Made by a program: the position numbers and the translations under genes
Shown: positions 1 through 5,797 of the stretch, in pieces
How positions within the stretch are numbered: the stretch's first letter is position 1
How the letters are laid out: each line of letters begins with the position of its first letter
Notes under the pieces: model-generated
Database searches by the model: none
Told to the model about the DNA's origin: nothing
Seen by the model: only the letters and a program-made list of their open reading frames with translations
NCBI GenBank assembly: GCA_030831005.1
Contig: JAURLW010000011.1
Span: forward strand, 1-6,139
Length of the DNA stretch: 6,139 nucleotides
DNA from: Bacteroidota bacterium
GTDB taxonomy: Bacteria > Bacteroidota > Bacteroidia > Chitinophagales > Chitinophagaceae
Reading direction: 5' to 3'

Positions 1-31
1 CTAACAACTCTTGAATTTTGTTTGATGCCAT
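1..31 (-). CDS. Partial gene, N-terminal ten codons only, leaves the left edge
   Basis: An ATG at 31-29 on the minus strand opens a frame reading MASNKIQELL, and the last base in the window is the G of the next codon. It lies 58 bp after the stop of the membrane glycosyltransferase gene and has a well-formed Bacteroidota-type promoter just upstream (64-94), which is the main reason to believe it is a real start. Ten residues do not identify a family. The short polar and helical start resembles what I recall of class I fructose-bisphosphate aldolases in this phylum, but that is a guess and should not be used as an annotation. Confidence 0.55.
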   Translation of the reverse strand, partial: MASNKIQELL

Positions 32-63
32 GATGATATGTTTAAGAATGAATTATCAATTTC

Positions 64-94
64 CAAATTTACAAAATATAGTATAAATCTCAAT
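64..94 (-). promoter_or_regulatory. Predicted Bacteroidota-type promoter for the left-edge gene
   Basis: On the minus strand, TAAATTTG at 71-64 matches the -7 consensus TAnnTTTG exactly. ATTG at 94-91 gives three of four matches to the -33 element TTTG, with a 19-nt spacer, which is within the usual range. Transcription would start near position 60, giving a leader of about 25-30 nt before the ATG at 31. The -33 element overlaps the last codons and stop of the upstream glycosyltransferase gene. This suggests that the left-edge gene is its own transcription unit rather than the sixth gene of the operon. Confidence 0.5.
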
Positions 95-1625
95 GCGTAA
101 TTTGATAAATAGTGAGTTTAGCTGATTGATATACGGGTTTTAAAGCGCTGTAATTCAATGGGTACAATGGTTTGCTACGATTGACAGGACTACTATCATG
201 AAATTCAAGATAGTAGGCTATTCCCATTGTAAAAGCTATGTGTGGCCATTTTGAGTCTTCAAATATAGGGCCTATAGGGCTGCAATATTGACTCTTTGAC
301 CAATAGGCTAGCATAATTCCTTGATTAGGATTTATATTGCTAATTATTCGCTTGCCGTTTAGGTTAGATGGTAAATGTTGAGCTAATTGCGCTAATTCTT
401 TTCCTTCGTTTTTATGTTCTTTTAAATAAATGATAGGAAATAGTATAAACGATAAGCCAAGAAGTAAAGTGCTTGCTTTTATAGTAAAGGCATCTCGCAA
501 TGTGCTTTTTTGATGTAGGTAAGAAAAACAAAACAACATTGTTGGTGCAAGCGCTGGCCATAAATACCTGCTTTCTACATGAATGGTTAGATAACCAAGG
601 GGTAAACAAAGAATAGCTATAGACCAAGTATTAATTGGAATTAATGGCGTACTATTTTTTGCAATAGTTTGTTTAACTAGCTGAATAAATAATAGCACAT
701 AGGCCCAACTAAGCAGGGTAGCACTTTGAATAAACTCCCAAAAAGCAAAAAGAAAACGCGCGATTTGTTTTTTAAACAGATAAAAAGAATCCAATGCGCT
801 AGAAAAATGATCTTCCGTCCAAAAAGGATCTTGCCAATGAGCGATTGCATTGCCGTAGGGTATGATAAAAGAGTGGATACTGTTTTTTAATTGGTAAGTG
901 CCATTGAGTAACCAAGATCTATTGAAAAGCCCGGCTAAACTGAAATGCCAAATCCCATATTTTTCATGAATAACAAATGCCCAAGGTATAACGCAAATAG
1001 CGATGCCTAATATAAAGGGAATAAAAGTTTTATAATTTTTGAAAGTAAATTTATGCGTATAGATAAGTAAGCAAAGGAAATGTAGGCCTCCAAAATAAAA
1101 TGCATAGGATTTGCTCAAGGTGCTTATGCCAATGATCAGTCCGGCTATAAATGCAGCGGTATTGGAGGATAAAAATTCTTCTTTAGCTGTTAGCTGTAGA
1201 TAGATCAACAGGCAGTAACTCAAAAGTAGATCGCCAAAGAGTTGAGCATGAGCAGCATAAAATAAAAAAATAGCAAAACAGCTGTTTAAGATTAGTTGCG
1301 TATAATGTGGCAATGTCCATTGTTGTGCAATTTTACTTATTCGTCTAATAAATAATAAACCAAGAATAAAATTAAAGCCATGTGTTGCTTGCAAGGTATT
1401 TAGTTTGGTCATGTATTGAATACCAGCTATAAGCCAGCATTGTAAAGGGCTCCATAAGCCGTTGACTGCATTCCAAAATTGTCCATGAGCATAATCATCG
1501 GCAATTTGCAAACAAGCTGCTGTGTCTGGGTCTATATTATGATGATATAAAGAATGAAAACAAATCCATAATAGCACATATAGACATAGCGGTAGAATTG
1601 AACTAATGATATGTTTATTACGCAT
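90..1625 (-). CDS. Polytopic GT-C family glycosyltransferase (ArnT/PMT-like, GT39-type)
   Basis: The product is a 511-residue integral membrane protein with about ten or more hydrophobic segments (for example near residues 8-26, 110-147, 158-190, 200-220, 303-318, 332-348, 355-370 and 386-401). The first non-cytoplasmic loop carries D32-P-D34, in the place where GT-C enzymes keep their acidic catalytic motif. Later come a TLSKSYAF stretch (169-176) and ESRYLWPALAP (351-361), which match the usual 'K..yaf' and 'E.RY..p..P' landmarks of ArnT/PMT_2-like proteins. Such enzymes move a sugar from a polyprenyl-phosphate carrier onto a lipid, glycan or protein on the periplasmic side; donor and acceptor here are unknown. 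The ATG at 1625 was chosen because it gives an 8-bp overlap with the upstream stop and puts a basic MRNK before the first membrane span. An upstream in-frame ATG at 1706 would add 27 residues inside the neighbouring gene and is less likely. Confidence 0.8.
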   Translation of the reverse strand: MRNKHIISSILPLCLYVLLWICFHSLYHHNIDPDTAACLQIADDYAHGQFWNAVNGLWSPLQCWLIAGIQYMTKLNTLQATHGFNFILGLLFIRRISKIAQQWTLPHYTQLILNSCFAIFLFYAAHAQLFGDLLLSYCLLIYLQLTAKEEFLSSNTAAFIAGLIIGISTLSKSYAFYFGGLHFLCLLIYTHKFTFKNYKTFIPFILGIAICVIPWAFVIHEKYGIWHFSLAGLFNRSWLLNGTYQLKNSIHSFIIPYGNAIAHWQDPFWTEDHFSSALDSFYLFKKQIARFLFAFWEFIQSATLLSWAYVLLFIQLVKQTIAKNSTPLIPINTWSIAILCLPLGYLTIHVESRYLWPALAPTMLFCFSYLHQKSTLRDAFTIKASTLLLGLSFILFPIIYLKEHKNEGKELAQLAQHLPSNLNGKRIISNINPNQGIMLAYWSKSQYCSPIGPIFEDSKWPHIAFTMGIAYYLEFHDSSPVNRSKPLYPLNYSALKPVYQSAKLTIYQITH

Positions 1626-2415
1626 AGTACAATGCTTGATGAAGTTCTTCAAAATAAATAGCGGCATCTTGCATGCGACTACCGTACCAACTAAAATAGG
1701 TGCCATCTACTAAGATGATCTTGGCATTGGGCAACTCCGATGCTAATTCGGCTATATGTTTGTCTTTGAAAGGGTAAGGTTCTGAAGAAAGAAAAATTAC
1801 ATCTGGTTGTTCAGCTTTTACTTCATCCATGCTTACGATTGGGTAGCGCTCTTTATGTTCAAAAACATTAACCCATTCATTTTCTACAAGCATCTCGTGA
1901 ATAAAAGTATGAGATGCTGCCACCATCCAAGGGTCTTTCCAAATGAAGTAAGCTATATTTAAATTACTCGATAAGCACTTTAACTTTGAAAAAGTTTGTT
2001 GAATTTTTGAAATGATTAATAGTGCTCGCTCTAGTTTTTGAACAATAGCGCCAATTTGTTCAATCATCAATTCGTTTTCAATTTTTGTATTTACATCGCT
2101 TATCCAAACGGGATATTTCAATTCTAAAGCAGCAATCATCTCTTTGGTATTCTCTTCTTTATTAGCGATAATTAAATCAGGTGCTAATTTATCGATGAGT
2201 GTATAATCTACTTTTTTAGTACCCCCTACAATAGTTTTTTGTTTGCGCCAAGCAATGGGATGCTCACAAAATTTGGTAATGCCCACTACTTCTTCGTCTA
2301 AGCCTAAATCAAATAATAATTCGGTTTGAGAAGGCACTAAAGAAACGATTCGCTTTGGCATATTAGGTATAGCTACCCATCTATCCATCATATCTTTATG
2401 CGTGCCTGTTTGCAT
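1618..2415 (-). CDS. BtuF-like helical-backbone binding protein (Peripla_BP_2 fold) lacking a signal peptide
   Basis: The 265-residue product resembles the cobalamin/iron-siderophore binding protein family (PF01497). PKRIVSLVPSQTELLFDLGL (20-39) is the typical first strand and helix, followed by VVGIT (43-47), VGGTKKVDYTLIDKLAPDLI (63-82), a long linking helix at about 111-145, KAEQPDVIFLSSEPYPFK (200-217) and GTYFSWYGSRM (238-248). Family members normally deliver a ligand to an ABC importer from the periplasm. Here the N-terminus (MQTGTHKDMMDRW) is polar, with no signal peptide or lipobox. A stop codon three codons upstream excludes a hidden N-terminal extension, so the protein is predicted to be cytoplasmic. 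No ABC permease or ATPase gene lies nearby. It starts one base after the upstream stop and its end overlaps the GT-C gene by 8 bp, which suggests translational coupling. The fold is fairly certain; ligand and role are unknown. Confidence 0.8.
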   Translation of the reverse strand: MQTGTHKDMMDRWVAIPNMPKRIVSLVPSQTELLFDLGLDEEVVGITKFCEHPIAWRKQKTIVGGTKKVDYTLIDKLAPDLIIANKEENTKEMIAALELKYPVWISDVNTKIENELMIEQIGAIVQKLERALLIISKIQQTFSKLKCLSSNLNIAYFIWKDPWMVAASHTFIHEMLVENEWVNVFEHKERYPIVSMDEVKAEQPDVIFLSSEPYPFKDKHIAELASELPNAKIILVDGTYFSWYGSRMQDAAIYFEELHQALYYA

Positions 2416-2416
2416 T

Positions 2417-2770
2417 TTATTTTAATTGCTTGTAAATAAATAATAATAAAAATACTAAAATGCAATCAATAGGGAAAAGCGTAATGCTTCGGTAATCATT
2501 AAAACTAGCAACTTGATTAGGCTTGATCCAAAAGATGAGGTTTAGGCAAGTATATACGATATATGCTATGGCTGCTTTCTTTTTAAAATAGCTTACCCAG
2601 ATCCAGATAGCACTATATAGGGCATAGTTTAATGGGAATAACCAAATAAATGAGTTTAATGGGAAGCCAAATGCACTATACAAGCTATAACAAAATAATA
2701 GGAGATGAAATATTGCAATGGCTTTAAATAAAAAAGGTAGCGTTTGAATATTTGGAAGTTTTAAGGACAT
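2417..2770 (-). CDS. Small hydrophobic membrane protein, unknown function
   Basis: This 117-residue protein is not one I recognise. It has about four hydrophobic segments (roughly residues 11-33, 40-60, 67-82 and 97-114), separated by short loops that include KKK at 63-65 and a polar stretch KPNQVASFNDYRS (83-95). It has no cleavable signal peptide and no obvious catalytic motif. The ATG lies 5 bp after the cca stop, and its own stop is 1 bp from the next ATG, so it is placed as a genuine operon member and not a chance frame. It is rich in Phe, Leu, Ile and aromatic residues. Possible roles include a small integral membrane accessory protein, but nothing in the sequence decides this. Confidence 0.7.
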   Translation of the reverse strand: MSLKLPNIQTLPFLFKAIAIFHLLLFCYSLYSAFGFPLNSFIWLFPLNYALYSAIWIWVSYFKKKAAIAYIVYTCLNLIFWIKPNQVASFNDYRSITLFPIDCILVFLLLFIYKQLK

Positions 2771-2775
2771 TTTAG

Positions 2776-4191
2776 CTATGGTTTTTTTAGACCGAGTTGA
2801 TCGGCTTGTTGGAGCATGTATTCAAAAGCGGCATCGTAATTATTTTCAATAAGACCATCTAAAATAGCTTCTCTAACAGCAGTTTTAATGAGGCCTACTT
2901 CTTTAGACGGACCTAATTGAAAAGTTTGCATTATAATTTCGCCATCAATAGGCGGTTGCCAATTTCTGATCTTATCTTTTTCTTCTACAATTTTCAATCG
3001 CTCTAATACCAAATCAAAATTGGCTAAGAAGCGTTTTACTTTTGCTTGATTTTTAGATGTAATATCACTTTTGCATAAGATCATTAAATCTTCTAAATCA
3101 TCTCCCGCATCAAATAACAAACGACGCATTGCCGCGTCAGTTATTTCATCTTTACTCAAACTAATAGGCCTCAAATGCAGTAAAACTAATTTTTCAACAT
3201 ACTTCATGTGCTCATTTAAAGGCAATTTCAGTTGTTTGAAAATTTTAGCAACCATTCGCATACCTACCACTTCATGGCCATGAAAGGTCCATCCGTGTCC
3301 TTCTTCAAATCTTTTAGTAGCAGGCTTACCTATGTCGTGTAAGATAGCAGCCCATCGAAGCCATAAATTAGTGCTTTGTTTGGCTGTATTATCTAATACT
3401 TCGAGAGTGTGATATAAATTGTCTTTGTGACCAAGTCCATCTACATATTCCGCACCAGATAAAGCTTGCATAGATGGGAATATGATGCTTAATAATTTAC
3501 TCTTAAAAAGCAAATCAAAACCAACTGATGGTTTTGGCGAAGCAATAATTTTATTTAATTCATCGGTTATGCGCTCTTGCGATACGATGGATATACGTTC
3601 TTTGTTTCGCTCAATGGCTAAAAAAGTTTTCTCTTCAATATAAAAACCTAATTGACTAGCAAAACGAATGCAACGCATCATACGCAGTGGATCATCGCTG
3701 AAGGTGATATCTGGATTGAGGGGTGTACGTAAAATTTTACTTTCTAAATCTAGGAGTCCATCAAAAGGGTCAATCAAGTTGCCAAAATTGCTTTTGTTTA
3801 AACCTATAGCTAATGCATTGATGGTAAAATCTCTTCTATTTTGGTCATCTTCAATAGTGCCGTTTTCTACCATTGGCTTTCGAGAGCTTTCTTGGTAAGA
3901 TTCTTTTCGAGCACCTACAAATTCTATATCAAAATCATTTACTTTGATCTGCGCTGTTCCAAACGTTTTAAAAAAATGCACATTAGGTTTCGGCTGAAAT
4001 AGTTGAGCTACTTCTTGCGCCAATAGAATTCCATCGCCTACACAAACTATATCGGCATCTTTAGATGCTCTTTGGATGAGTTTGTCGCGCACAAATCCGC
4101 CTATTAAGAAACAAGGCATTTGCAACTTATCAGCTGCAGCGCCTATTTTCTTAAACAAGTCTAATTCCCAATCTGAACATTGTATATCCAT
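2776..4191 (-). CDS. cca: CCA tRNA nucleotidyltransferase (class II) with HD domain
   Basis: The enzyme adds or repairs the 3'-terminal CCA of tRNA in the cytoplasm, using CTP and ATP. The nucleotidyltransferase head shows GGFVRD (31-36) followed by the metal-binding D45-A-D47, then DIEFVGARKESY (88-99) and RRDFTINALA (119-128). The neck carries DDPLRMMRCIRF (166-177); its D167 and R170 correspond to the amino-acid template for nucleotide choice (EDxxR in most relatives, with the leading Glu here an Asp). ERITDEL (206-212) follows. An HD phosphohydrolase-type domain comes next: H255, H261, the HDIGKP motif at 285-290, H304/H306 and a candidate late Asp at D376. At 471 residues it is longer than the E. 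coli enzyme (412), as is common in Bacteroidota. Poly(A) polymerase is the main alternative, but the complete set of CCA-type motifs argues for CCA addition. It is second in the operon, 15 bp after the glycosyltransferase stop. Confidence 0.93.
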   Translation of the reverse strand: MDIQCSDWELDLFKKIGAAADKLQMPCFLIGGFVRDKLIQRASKDADIVCVGDGILLAQEVAQLFQPKPNVHFFKTFGTAQIKVNDFDIEFVGARKESYQESSRKPMVENGTIEDDQNRRDFTINALAIGLNKSNFGNLIDPFDGLLDLESKILRTPLNPDITFSDDPLRMMRCIRFASQLGFYIEEKTFLAIERNKERISIVSQERITDELNKIIASPKPSVGFDLLFKSKLLSIIFPSMQALSGAEYVDGLGHKDNLYHTLEVLDNTAKQSTNLWLRWAAILHDIGKPATKRFEEGHGWTFHGHEVVGMRMVAKIFKQLKLPLNEHMKYVEKLVLLHLRPISLSKDEITDAAMRRLLFDAGDDLEDLMILCKSDITSKNQAKVKRFLANFDLVLERLKIVEEKDKIRNWQPPIDGEIIMQTFQLGPSKEVGLIKTAVREAILDGLIENNYDAAFEYMLQQADQLGLKKP

Positions 4192-4206
4192 ACTATTGTT
4201 TCTTTT

Positions 4207-5208
4207 TTATGCGGTTAAGCATTCGCTTAATTCGTTAATGTCAATTCCTAATGCGCAAGTAAAATGTTCTTTAGGACATTCTTTTTTTCCGTGCAATCCA
4301 CAAGGTTTGCAAGCTAAATGCTCTTTATAGTCTATAATTTTGCTATCTGTACTTAAAGGTCCAAAACCAAAATTGGCTTGTGTAGAACAAAAAATGGCTC
4401 TAGTAGGTGCGTTCATAGCTGAGCAAATATGCAATGGTCCTGAATCATTTACGTAATTCATAAAGGCATCTTGCATTAAAGCTGCAGAAGCTAGTAAACT
4501 TAAAGTTCCACACAAATTGACACAATTATCTTTTGCATACTCAGCTATCGATTCTGCCAAAGCATGATCTCCTTTACCACCTAATAAATAGATTGTATAG
4601 TGCTTAGGTACTGTTTTCACGAAATTAATCCATTTGGCTATGGGAAATTGTTTGGTAAACCATACCGAGCTTGGTGCTATGCATATATAGGCTTGATTTT
4701 TGTAAGCCGCAACTTTAGCATAATCTTGCTCGCTTGGGTATAGTTTTGGTCGCTGCACATCTAAAGAGGTAATAGCTGCAATGAGCTCATGGTTGCGCTC
4801 CGTTTCATGAATCCACTGGGTATCGCCATAAGCACTTATACGATGTTTTATTTTTTTGGTGAAAAGAAATGAAAGTGGATTTTTATCAAAACCAATGGTT
4901 TCTTTTGCGCCCGACAAAACCGTAAAAAGTCCGGAGCTGGTATAACGATGTATATTAATTACATGCGTATATTTTTCCTTACGGATACGCTGTAGTGTTT
5001 TGAAAAAATGATGCAGTTTATGCTCTTGTTTATTCCAAATAAGCACTTTGTTGAGGAAAGGGTGATGTTCAAATAATTGTTCATTGCCTTTTCTTACTAA
5101 AAAATCTATGGAAGCCGTAGGATGGCTTTTGTGCAATTCCTCTATACAAGCACTTGCCAAAATAGCATCGCCTATAAAAGCAGTTTGTATAACTAGGAAT
5201 TTGAACAT
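4207..5208 (-). CDS. Glycosyltransferase family 9 protein, ADP-heptose:LPS heptosyltransferase-like
   Basis: The 333-residue cytoplasmic GT-B enzyme is predicted to transfer a heptose or related sugar from a nucleotide donor onto a lipopolysaccharide-core-like acceptor at the inner membrane. The N-terminal domain begins with LVIQTAFIGDAILASACIEEL (5-25 region), the glycine/aspartate loop typical of GT9. The C-terminal domain has APSSVWFTKQFP (178-189, with the family's Lys at 186), YLLGGKGD (207-214) and NDSGPLHICSAMNAPTRAIF (254-273), the donor-site signature with H260. The tail has four cysteines (C300, C303, C311, C318), a C-x2-C-x7-C-x6-C arrangement often seen in heptosyltransferase relatives. 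The length is normal. The next internal Met is at residue 248 and there is no usable in-frame start upstream before a stop, so the ATG at 5208 is secure. It is first in the minus-strand operon. Exact sugar and acceptor are not decidable. Confidence 0.88.
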   Translation of the reverse strand: MFKFLVIQTAFIGDAILASACIEELHKSHPTASIDFLVRKGNEQLFEHHPFLNKVLIWNKQEHKLHHFFKTLQRIRKEKYTHVINIHRYTSSGLFTVLSGAKETIGFDKNPLSFLFTKKIKHRISAYGDTQWIHETERNHELIAAITSLDVQRPKLYPSEQDYAKVAAYKNQAYICIAPSSVWFTKQFPIAKWINFVKTVPKHYTIYLLGGKGDHALAESIAEYAKDNCVNLCGTLSLLASAALMQDAFMNYVNDSGPLHICSAMNAPTRAIFCSTQANFGFGPLSTDSKIIDYKEHLACKPCGLHGKKECPKEHFTCALGIDINELSECLTA

Positions 5209-5212
5209 TTTG

Positions 5213-5243
5213 CAAAAATATCGATTGTTTGTGATTAACTATG
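5213..5243 (-). promoter_or_regulatory. Candidate promoter of the five-gene minus-strand operon
   Basis: TATTTTTG on the minus strand (5220-5213) is an exact match to the Bacteroidota -7 consensus TAnnTTTG. No good -33 element sits 19-21 nt upstream; the 19-nt position reads CATA (5243-5240). The -7 element ends only 4 nt before the glycosyltransferase ATG, so transcription would begin at or within a few bases of the start codon. No other exact -7 match was found in the divergent region on this strand. Confidence 0.4.
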
Positions 5244-5250
5244 GATTAAC
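5233..5250. repeat. Direct repeat GATTAAC x2 with 11-bp period, candidate operator
   Basis: GATTAAC occurs at 5233-5239 and again at 5244-5250, with starts 11 bp apart. A degenerate third copy, GATTGTT, begins at 5223, so three GATT cores fall at spacings of 10 and 11 bp, on one face of the helix. The repeat lies between the two divergent -7 elements: over the -33 region of the minus promoter and upstream of the -33 region of the plus promoter. Use as a regulator site is inference. Confidence 0.3.
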
Positions 5251-5260
5251 AAGGAAAATG

Positions 5261-5291
5261 TATGATAATTTGCTATGAAAATATATATTTG
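5261..5291 (+). promoter_or_regulatory. Predicted promoter of the DUF1573 gene pair
   Basis: TATATTTG at 5284-5291 matches the -7 consensus TAnnTTTG exactly, and TATG at 5261-5264 is a three-of-four match to the -33 TTTG with a 19-nt spacer. Transcription is predicted to start near 5296-5298, leaving a leader of roughly 13-15 nt before the ATG at 5311. This placement decides the start: the in-frame ATG at 5275 would lie upstream of the -7 element and could not be on the transcript. Confidence 0.55.
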
Positions 5292-5310
5292 TAGTCTAAA
5301 TTATAAGTAC

Positions 5311-5778
5311 ATGAAAAAAATAATCCTTTCCTTAAGTTGTATAGTTGCATTAGCTACTCAAGGCATTGCACAAGATAAAAAAGAGGTAGCTGCTAATCCT
5401 GGCGCACCGGTAACTACACTAGTGCCTGAAAATATGGCTTTTAAAGTAGATACTCACGATTTTGGTACTATTCCAGAAGGCCCTGCTGCAGAATTTGAAT
5501 TCAGTTTCAAAAACACGGGTAAAGAACCAATTATTATTCAACGTGTTCAGCCATCTTGCGGTTGTACTACACCTACATATACTAAAGATCCAATTTTACC
5601 TGGTAAAACAGGTGTTATTAAAGCATCTTATGGTACACAAGGCAGACCAGGTCCGTTTAATAAAAATTTGACCGTTTTATCTAATGCTGGTTCTAAGGTG
5701 TTATTTATCAAAGGTGAAGTTGAAAAAGCGCCTGAGTCTTCAGTGCCTCAAAATAATTCAATGATTAAAACAAATTAA
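5311..5778 (+). CDS. Secreted DUF1573 domain protein, copy 1
   Basis: This is a 155-residue exported protein of unknown function with a DUF1573 domain (PF07610), a small beta-sandwich (Ig/ASH-like) family common in Bacteroidota. Residues 1-20 form a signal peptide (MKK, then a hydrophobic core) with likely cleavage after G-I-A20 or nearby; Cys10 is too early and poorly flanked to be a lipobox. The mature protein has a short linker (22-43) and then the domain: DFGTIPEGP (50-58), FKNTGKEP (66-73), SCGCTTP (82-88), PILPGK (94-99) and GTQGRPGP (108-115), then the last strand LFIKGEVE (131-138) and a polar tail. C83 and C85 form the family's Cys-Gly-Cys. The ATG at 5311 is preferred over the in-frame one at 5275 because it begins a proper signal peptide and lies downstream of the promoter. 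The next gene follows after 19 bp and is a paralogue. Confidence 0.88.
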   Translation: MKKIILSLSCIVALATQGIAQDKKEVAANPGAPVTTLVPENMAFKVDTHDFGTIPEGPAAEFEFSFKNTGKEPIIIQRVQPSCGCTTPTYTKDPILPGKTGVIKASYGTQGRPGPFNKNLTVLSNAGSKVLFIKGEVEKAPESSVPQNNSMIKTN

Positions 5779-5797
5779 TACTTAAAATAAAACCACT

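Noticed and set aside
32..89. Transcription terminator after the minus-strand operon
   Set aside because: No stem-loop with a U-tract can be seen in the 58 bp between the GT-C stop and the next ATG; only a promoter-like element is present.
412..627. Minus-strand 71-codon frame inside the GT-C gene
   Set aside because: It is an out-of-frame shadow of the glycosyltransferase coding sequence, with no motif.
1626..1706. N-terminal extension of the GT-C gene from an ATG at 1706
   Set aside because: The extra 27 residues lie wholly inside the upstream gene, and the start at 1625 gives a normal 8-bp overlap and a basic end before the first membrane span.
3071..4330. Three plus-strand frames of 70-84 codons (3071-3283, 3668-3898, 4076-4330)
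   Set aside because: They are antisense to the strongly supported cca and family 9 glycosyltransferase genes, with no recognisable domain or start context.
5084..5278. Plus-strand 64-codon frame across the glycosyltransferase start and divergent region
   Set aside because: It is antisense to the conserved N-terminus of the family 9 enzyme and runs through both promoter elements; its product looks random.
5275..5310. Twelve-residue extension of DUF1573 copy 1 from an ATG at 5275
   Set aside because: It lies upstream of an exact -7 promoter element at 5284-5291 and would precede a well-formed signal peptide that begins at 5311.
5311..5343. Lipoprotein signal in DUF1573 copy 1 because of Cys10
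   Set aside because: The residues before the Cys (S-L-S) do not fit a lipobox and the hydrophobic segment continues beyond it; cleavage near residue 20 is more plausible.
5462..5671. Plus-strand 69-codon frame inside DUF1573 copy 1
   Set aside because: It is a +1-shifted shadow of a gene whose own frame carries all the family motifs.
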